A stretch of 52,845 nucleotides of DNA from Parcubacteria group bacterium Greene0714_7 (lineage in GTDB: Bacteria > Patescibacteriota > Minisyncoccia > Phycocordibacterales > Phycocordibacteraceae). This document shows, piece after piece, positions 47,066 through 52,845 of the stretch. The position numbers and the translations under genes were made by a program. The notes under the pieces are model-generated. The model worked only from the letters and a program-made list of their open reading frames with translations. It did not search any database and was not told where the DNA came from. The DNA is taken from assembly GCA_007378985.1 (NCBI GenBank), contig VMHB01000002.1, positions 105,428 to 158,272 on the forward strand, in the 5' to 3' direction. Position 1 is the first letter of the stretch. Every line of letters begins with the position of its first letter.

Positions 47066-49513
47066 ATGCGGTCGCGATCTGCCTCTAACGGGATGAGCCA
47101 AAAAAAGAAAAAAGAAACGCTCATTCTTCTCGATACCCACGCGATTATTCACCGCGCGTATCATGCCTTACCTGAGATGACCTCCCCATCGGGTGAACCT
47201 GTAAATGCTGTGTATGGGTTGGCCACAATGCTCATGAAAATTATTAAGGATCTCAAGCCCGACCATGTTGTCGCAGCATACGATTTGCCGGGGCCAACGC
47301 ACCGACACGAAGTGTACAAAGAATACAAGGCTAAGCGCCCACAGATTGATGATTCGTTAATAACGCAAATTAATCGCTCACGCGATGTTCTGTCAGCTTT
47401 TAGTATTCCTATTTATGAAATGCCGGGGTTTGAAGCCGATGATGTTATTGGCACGATTGCTGTAAGTGCTAAGAAAAATTTCGATGTCATCATTGCTTCG
47501 GGAGATATGGACACCTTGCAGTTAGTGGACGATGAGCGTGTTCGGGTTTTTACGCTTCGTAAAGGGATTCAAGACACCATTCTTTATGACGAGAAAGCAG
47601 TGCTGGCTCGATACGGATTTCTGCCAATACGCATTCCCGATTACAAAGGATTCGCCGGTGACCCCTCAGACAACATCATCGGTATTCCTGGGATTGGCGA
47701 AAAGACTGCAACGAAGCTTCTACAAGAATTTGATTCCATGGAAGGTGTTTATAAGGCGGTACATAATAAAAAATGGACAGAAGAAAAGTGGAAAGAGGTT
47801 GGAATATCGGCACGTAATCTTAATCTGCTCCGAGATCATGAAGACGAGGCTGAGTTTTCTAAAGTTCTTGCGACCATCCGTACTGATGCGCCGGTCTCTT
47901 TCAAGGAACCAGAACAGTCATTTGCGGATACGCTCGATGTTACACATGCGACCGCTCTTTTTACTGATCTCGGATTTCGTTCCTTGGTGCCGAGAATGAG
48001 CGCTCTTTCATCAAAGTCACAAAAAAATACAAAAACCGATGCAGGGGAAGAAGGTGATGTCCCACGACAACAATCACTATCCTCAATAGAAACAGTGCCT
48101 GATGCAGAAAAGGAATTGTTTGCGGAAGTGAAGATAATGCTATGGCTTACGCAATCAGATATAACGAATCCGACGCTCGACGATGTACTTGCAAACACCA
48201 AATCAAAAACAGTACCAGAGGCGCACGCGAAACTTACTGCTCTGATAGAAAAAGAAGAACTGAAAGAGGTTTTTGAAAATATTGAGAAACCACTCATTCC
48301 TGTTATTGAAGCGATTAATGCGCACGGTGTTTTGGTGGATAAGGAATATCTAGCAAATCTCTCAAAGGAATATCATGCAGAATTAGATGTGCTTGCTAAG
48401 AAAATCTGTGACGCAGCAGGGGAAGAATTTAATATTAATTCTCCAAAGCAACTCGGAGAAATTTTATTTACAAAATTAGGCATTGGTATTGCCGGGAAAC
48501 GACAAAAGAAAACTGCCACGGGGCAACTCTCAACACGCGAGTCCGAACTTGTGAAGTTAAAAGGGGAGCATCCAATCATTGAGCACATACTGTCTCACCG
48601 AGAACTCCAAAAACTTCTTTCAACCTACATTGATGCAATCCCACCTCTTCTGGGTAGCGACAACAGACTCCACACTTCGTTTATACAAACCGGAACAACA
48701 ACAGGGCGCATTTCATCGCATAATCCAAACCTTCAAAATATCCCCGTTAAGAGCGAACTCGGTCGTCGCATTCGGCGAGGGTTTATTGCGCCAAAGGGTT
48801 TTGTGCTTGCTGCATTCGACTATTCGCAAATAGAACTTCGACTCGCTGCATTTCTTTCAGGAGATGAAAAATTAATCGATATTTTTAAGCGAGGTGAAGA
48901 TGTGCATTCTGCGGTAGCGGCAGAAGTGTACGGTGTTCCTCAAAAAGAGGTTACTTATGATATGAGGCGAAGTGCCAAAGTTATTAATTTCGGCATTCTC
49001 TACGGTATGGGGGTGAATGCTCTTCGAGAAAATTTGGGTGGAGACAGAGCGCAAGCGCAAGAATTTTATAATCGCTATTTTGAAACATTTTCAGGCCTTG
49101 CAGAATACCTAACGCAAACGCGGGCAATAGCTGCACGACTTGGCTACACCACAACTCATTTTGGTCGCCGTAGGTTTTTCCCTGGCATCCGCTCAAAAAT
49201 TCCGTATGTACGCGCCATGGCAGAACGCATGGCTATTAATGCACCACTACAGGGAACACAGTCAGATATTATCAAGATTGCAATGGCGCGCATTGCTAAA
49301 GTCCTCAAAGAAAAATTTGCCACGGATGCGGTAATTGTGTTGCAGATTCATGACGAACTGATTTTTGAAGTTAAAGAATCAATCCTTACTGATGTCGCAA
49401 AAGAAATACGGCATGCAATGGAGAATGTCATTCCTGCATCTGAAATGAAAGGCATACCCATTCTCGTTTCTGGAGAGGCAGGTCCTAATTGGGGGGAGAT
49501 GACTGAACTGTAG
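47066..49513 (+). CDS. polA: DNA polymerase I
   Basis: 5'-3' exonuclease (GFAGDPSDNIIGIPGIGEKTATKLL) and polymerase motifs (FDYSQIELRLAA, RRSAKVINFGILYGMG, QIHDELIFEV); AGGAG upstream of the 47066 ATG. Confidence 0.97.
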   Translation: MRSRSASNGMSQKKKKETLILLDTHAIIHRAYHALPEMTSPSGEPVNAVYGLATMLMKIIKDLKPDHVVAAYDLPGPTHRHEVYKEYKAKRPQIDDSLITQINRSRDVLSAFSIPIYEMPGFEADDVIGTIAVSAKKNFDVIIASGDMDTLQLVDDERVRVFTLRKGIQDTILYDEKAVLARYGFLPIRIPDYKGFAGDPSDNIIGIPGIGEKTATKLLQEFDSMEGVYKAVHNKKWTEEKWKEVGISARNLNLLRDHEDEAEFSKVLATIRTDAPVSFKEPEQSFADTLDVTHATALFTDLGFRSLVPRMSALSSKSQKNTKTDAGEEGDVPRQQSLSSIETVPDAEKELFAEVKIMLWLTQSDITNPTLDDVLANTKSKTVPEAHAKLTALIEKEELKEVFENIEKPLIPVIEAINAHGVLVDKEYLANLSKEYHAELDVLAKKICDAAGEEFNINSPKQLGEILFTKLGIGIAGKRQKKTATGQLSTRESELVKLKGEHPIIEHILSHRELQKLLSTYIDAIPPLLGSDNRLHTSFIQTGTTTGRISSHNPNLQNIPVKSELGRRIRRGFIAPKGFVLAAFDYSQIELRLAAFLSGDEKLIDIFKRGEDVHSAVAAEVYGVPQKEVTYDMRRSAKVINFGILYGMGVNALRENLGGDRAQAQEFYNRYFETFSGLAEYLTQTRAIAARLGYTTTHFGRRRFFPGIRSKIPYVRAMAERMAINAPLQGTQSDIIKIAMARIAKVLKEKFATDAVIVLQIHDELIFEVKESILTDVAKEIRHAMENVIPASEMKGIPILVSGEAGPNWGEMTEL

Positions 49514-49660
49514 AGGTGTCAGCGGACAGGTTTCGGATTCTAGGTTTTTAATTTCTTAAACCAAATAAAAATAAAGGGAAAAGAGCTGTATAGCATAACC
49601 TAACGATCGTTAGATTATGCTATACAGCTAAAAACCAGAAAAACTGGAATCCGAAACATG
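49514..49660. repeat. Heptad-family element with nested palindromes after polA
   Basis: AGGTGTC AGCGGAC AGGTTTC GGATTCT AGGTTTT; GTTTCGGATTC (49530-49540)/GAATCCGAAAC (49647-49657). Confidence 0.75.
49584..49629. terminator. 46-nt near-perfect palindrome
   Basis: AGCTGTATAGCATAAcCTAACGATCGTTAGaTTATGCTATACAGCT, one mismatched pair. Confidence 0.7.
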
Positions 49661-49679
49661 AAACCTGTACTCTATTAAA

Positions 49680-50372
49680 ATGCTCTACATACTTCTTGGG
49701 TCTGATGTAGTCAAGGCAAAGGCGCGCGCGATGAAGCTCGCGGAAGGTTCTGAACTTGTGCGTTTTGGTGAGGGAGGGGAACCATTCGCGAACGTACTTC
49801 GATACCGTAGTGCCCGTGGACTTTTTGCTCCAAAGACAACATTACTTCTCGATAGGCCTCTTGAGGATGCTGACGGTAAAATGTTGCTGACTGAACATGC
49901 TAAAGATTTAGTGGAAGGGGAGGCTCTCGTTGTTGTGATTGAGATAGCTCTTTCGGCACCCACTCTTAAATTAATTCCTAAGAGTGCAGTGATAGAAAAT
50001 TTTGATGTAAAAGAAAAAAAGGAAGCGCCGCTTTTGAGTGCGTTTGCATTAACCGATTCGTTTGCGACAGGGGATAGAAAAAACTCATGGATAACCTACC
50101 GCAGACTTATTGAGTCAGGATCGGAGCCACAAGAGATTCACGGCATTCTTATGTGGCAGGCTCGTGCGATGGTTGTTGCCTCTAAAACCAAAACAGCAGA
50201 AGAAGCGGGCTTAAAGCCGTTCGTGTATTCAAAGGCAAAGAAAGCGGGGGCGCGTTTAGGAGAAGTCGGGTGTGAAGAAATTTCACGCTCGCTTGTGCGT
50301 ATGGTGCACCAATCTCGTATGGGGGGAGGAAGCTTGGGTGACTTGCTCGAGGCGTTCTTGTTGAAAAAATAG
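49680..50372 (+). CDS. holA: DNA polymerase III delta subunit (HolA-like)
   Basis: MLYILLGSDVVKAKARAMKL...ILMWQARAM...SLGDLLEAFLLKK. Confidence 0.75.
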   Translation: MLYILLGSDVVKAKARAMKLAEGSELVRFGEGGEPFANVLRYRSARGLFAPKTTLLLDRPLEDADGKMLLTEHAKDLVEGEALVVVIEIALSAPTLKLIPKSAVIENFDVKEKKEAPLLSAFALTDSFATGDRKNSWITYRRLIESGSEPQEIHGILMWQARAMVVASKTKTAEEAGLKPFVYSKAKKAGARLGEVGCEEISRSLVRMVHQSRMGGGSLGDLLEAFLLKK

Positions 50373-50580
50373 AGTTTTTAGAGCATAATCCAGAAATCCG
50401 TTTGAGAACATTGAGTTCTTACATGGAGCACCAAGAGAAGAACTCGCACCCGCAACAAAAGCAAGGCTTTTATTTCGGGCGGGAACTTCAAGAGAAGAAA
50501 GTAGAGTGCGCCCGTAAGCAGAGCTTTCGGGCCGCTCGCTCGAAGAAAATAGAAATACATTTCCATTTTCCTTCTCGCTC

Positions 50581-50652
<72 letters not shown>

Positions 50653-50694
50653 ACAAAACAAAGAAATATCCTGCCTGCGCAGGATTTTCTTGTT

Positions 50695-50975
50695 TTGTGC
50701 GGCTCGGAGCGATGTTACGAGCCTCGAGGAACCGCGAGAGGGGGTCGCGGAAATTCCGAGCGACGGCGAGGAATTATCTGTGACCACAAAGCAAATAAAA
50801 TACGGCACCTGCGTGCCGTATTTATATTGTGGTGCGTGCCGGAACGATGTCCTGAGCCTCGAAGGACCGTGAGCGGGCGATTAGAAAATCGTGCCGAGAG
50901 GCTCCGGCGACCGAGGAGCGCGACGGCGCGACGAGAGTTGTGGCCACAAGCTATCCTTATTCGGATGACCACAAA
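50695..50975 (+). repeat. Two diverged direct GC-rich repeat units downstream of tRNA-Lys
   Basis: GTGCGgCTCGGAGCGATGTTACGAGCCTCGAGGAACCGCGAG and GTGCGTGCCGGAACGATGTCCTGAGCCTCGAAGGACCGTGAG, each ending in gACCACAAA. Confidence 0.7.
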
Positions 50976-51077
50976 AGGGACTTAGCGAAAAATTTCCAGG
51001 AGATTTATCTGTGTCCGCACAGATAAGCTCAAAATCAAAACCGTTGCATTTCGCTTCCTATTTGATAAGGTACGTCC

Positions 51078-51242
51078 GTGTTTGGTACCTCAGAAAGAGT
51101 CATTTGTTTGTCACACAGGACAGCAGAAAGATATGTATCCACTGAGGATGTGGAGTCTGGTGGTAAGCATTTCACTAAGGTTGTATGGCTCTGCTCAGAC
51201 TGTAATGAGCCAGTAGTGACTTATATGTTACGGAAGTGGTGA
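51078..51242 (+). CDS. Small protein with a CxxC motif (54 aa)
   Basis: GTG start: MFGTSERVICLSHRTAERYVSTEDVESGGKHFTKVVWLCSDCNEPVVTYMLRKW*; AAGG upstream; terminator downstream. Confidence 0.5.
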   Translation: MFGTSERVICLSHRTAERYVSTEDVESGGKHFTKVVWLCSDCNEPVVTYMLRKW

Positions 51243-51265
51243 TAGTAGAATCTTACTTAAATAAA

Positions 51266-51289
51266 AAAACAGCCCCTAGGGGCTGTTTT
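51266..51289 (+). terminator. Intrinsic terminator
   Basis: AAAACAGCCCCTAGGGGCTGTTTT. Confidence 0.85.
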
Positions 51290-51311
51290 AGTATCAGAGA
51301 ATTTTATTGCC

Positions 51312-51659
51312 TTAATACGGCAAATCTATCGCCAGTGCCCCAGGACCGGTGATCAAGAGTGAAAGAAGGATTGCTATGACGAGAAGCGCAAATGCTCTTC
51401 TGTGGAATATGGAAGGAACGCCACGCTGTGCGGTAAGAATACCAATTTCTATAATTCCTAAGATGGCAGTGAGTTGTGTAAATGCACCGAACACGAGAGC
51501 AAGGCCTAATATGGCGGAAGTAAAAGATGCCACCTTGCCTTTTTTTTGTTGTTTCCAAGTGCCACGAGCAGCTTCAAAGAGCACTATTGCAATAGCGATA
51601 CGCAATATAAGTGGTGCGAAATATGAGAAGGTAAATAGATTAGGGAACAAGCTTTCCAT
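51312..51659 (-). CDS. DoxX-like small membrane protein
   Basis: Four hydrophobic helices; APLILRIAIAIVLFEAARGTWK. Confidence 0.6.
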   Translation of the reverse strand: MESLFPNLFTFSYFAPLILRIAIAIVLFEAARGTWKQQKKGKVASFTSAILGLALVFGAFTQLTAILGIIEIGILTAQRGVPSIFHRRAFALLVIAILLSLLITGPGALAIDLPY

Positions 51660-51713
51660 ACAACAAATGGTAGCACATGGAGCATTTGGCTTCAAAATGT
51701 TACGGTATGCATT

Positions 51714-52205
51714 GTGAATTTAAACTCCGCGCAGTTTTTTATTATTCTCCACAATATTCGGAGCGCACAAAATGTTGGTGCGATATTTCGCACAGCCGAT
51801 GCGGTAGGTGTTGAAAAAATCTACCTCACTGGTTACACGCCTGCTCCACTTGATCGCTTTGGACGTGCTGACAGTAAAATAGCGAAGACTGCGCTCGGTG
51901 CTGAAAAATCAGTTTCATGGGAATCCTGTAAAAGCGTTGGTGCCTTAATAAAAAGATTAAAAAAGAATAGCGTGCGCATTGTTGCAGGGGAGCAATCATT
52001 AAATGCAGTTTCTTGCACGAGATGGAAGCCAAAATTTCCCCTCGCGATTATTTTAGGTAACGAAGTATTGGGGGTTTCGCCAGCGATTCTCCGTGCGTGC
52101 GATGAAATAGTTGAGATTCCAATGCGAGGGGAAAAGGAATCGCTCAATGTTTCGGTTGCTGCCGGCATTATTCTTTTTAAGGCATCAGAATCTTTGACAA
52201 GGTAA
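51714..52205 (+). CDS. SpoU/TrmH family RNA 2'-O-methyltransferase
   Basis: NIRSAQNVGAIFRTADAVG, IILGNEVLGVS, IPMRGEKESLNVSVAAGI. Confidence 0.92.
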   Translation: MNLNSAQFFIILHNIRSAQNVGAIFRTADAVGVEKIYLTGYTPAPLDRFGRADSKIAKTALGAEKSVSWESCKSVGALIKRLKKNSVRIVAGEQSLNAVSCTRWKPKFPLAIILGNEVLGVSPAILRACDEIVEIPMRGEKESLNVSVAAGIILFKASESLTR

Positions 52206-52231
52206 GTGGCGGGCATTAGGATGCGCGAAAT

Positions 52232-52474
52232 ATGAAAGGAAGAAATTCTAACCCTTTTGCCGAAGGGCTAAAAGTAACGAGAGAAGATGCCTACGCCACC
52301 TTGAGAAAACGTGCCGAAGCAAAGGGGTTCACCTCGGGCGATACGCTTTCGCATAAGTTCTTCAGAGGCCTTTTCTCTTTTATAGGGATTGCTGAGTCCG
52401 GTTATATGATTATTGAATCTCAAGATAAACCTGGAGTTTGCCAATCTGCTCACCCAAACGATCTTTCCAAATAG
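52232..52474 (+). CDS. Uncharacterised small protein
   Basis: ORF with TAGGAT 9 nt upstream of the ATG. Confidence 0.45.
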   Translation: MKGRNSNPFAEGLKVTREDAYATLRKRAEAKGFTSGDTLSHKFFRGLFSFIGIAESGYMIIESQDKPGVCQSAHPNDLSK

Positions 52475-52489
52475 AAGTTTAAGGTTGTT

Positions 52490-52792
52490 TCAATAGCTCA
52501 CGGACGCAACCAATTTTCCATTTTCATCAAGGAGAAGGACTCTGTCGTGGCTATTGCTCCAGAGTTCTTGATCACGTCCTAAAAATACTCGCCACTCATT
52601 CTTATAGAAGTCAGCATCATTTCTGTGTTTGATTACACACCCGTTATACGAGAGATTATTGAGAACAAAGTCTTGGCAGTTGTTGCCAATTTTCCCAGGG
52701 ATTTCTGTTACGGTAAGTGTGCATTGGCGGAGCGTGTTAATGAAGGCTTCACACTCAGCATTTCCTGCAGTTTTCTCAGGGAATAAGTACAT
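52490..52792 (-). CDS. Uncharacterised protein
   Basis: ORF near window edge. Confidence 0.45.
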   Translation of the reverse strand: MYLFPEKTAGNAECEAFINTLRQCTLTVTEIPGKIGNNCQDFVLNNLSYNGCVIKHRNDADFYKNEWRVFLGRDQELWSNSHDRVLLLDENGKLVASVSY

Positions 52793-52845
52793 TTCATCTC
52801 TCGGTCGTGGGCAGTCTTGTGGAAGTGCAGGAGAAAAATCTTGAA

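Overview
The window looks like chromosomal DNA from a Patescibacteria/CPR (Parcubacteria-like) genome. It carries the conserved origin neighbourhood jag-yidC-rnpA-rpmH-dnaA-dnaN (about 33.9-38.5 kb). Housekeeping genes include cca, xthA, a Xer recombinase, rpsO, pnp, yifB/comM, uvrD, rsmA, a class A PBP, tyrS, ruvC, ruvB, pilB, tsaE, polA, holA and a SpoU methyltransferase. A type IV secretion/conjugation-like gene block covers about 18.6-33.9 kb (VirB6-like, PrgI, VirB4/TraC ATPase, pilin-like). There are three tRNA genes (Gly-GCC, Arg-TCG, Lys-TTT). The main unexplained structures are: (1) a parS-like cluster with DnaA boxes at 0.17-0.64 kb, partly inside the yraN coding sequence; (2) tRNA genes flanked by acceptor-arm-mimic hairpins upstream and inverted copies of their own 3' ends downstream; (3) a dispersed intergenic family with a degenerate 7-bp period, which as an inverted pair brackets an S23/four-helix-bundle gene inserted in the T4SS operon; (4) several candidate structured RNAs (pnp leader, ruvB-pilB spacer, cca-xthA spacer); (5) -10-like boxes placed 6-9 nt from many start codons, suggesting widespread leaderless transcription; (6) a diverging tandem gene duplication in the T4SS block whose 5' non-coding part looks better conserved than the coding part. 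All calls were made by reading the sequence and the supplied ORF track. No searches or folding programs were run.
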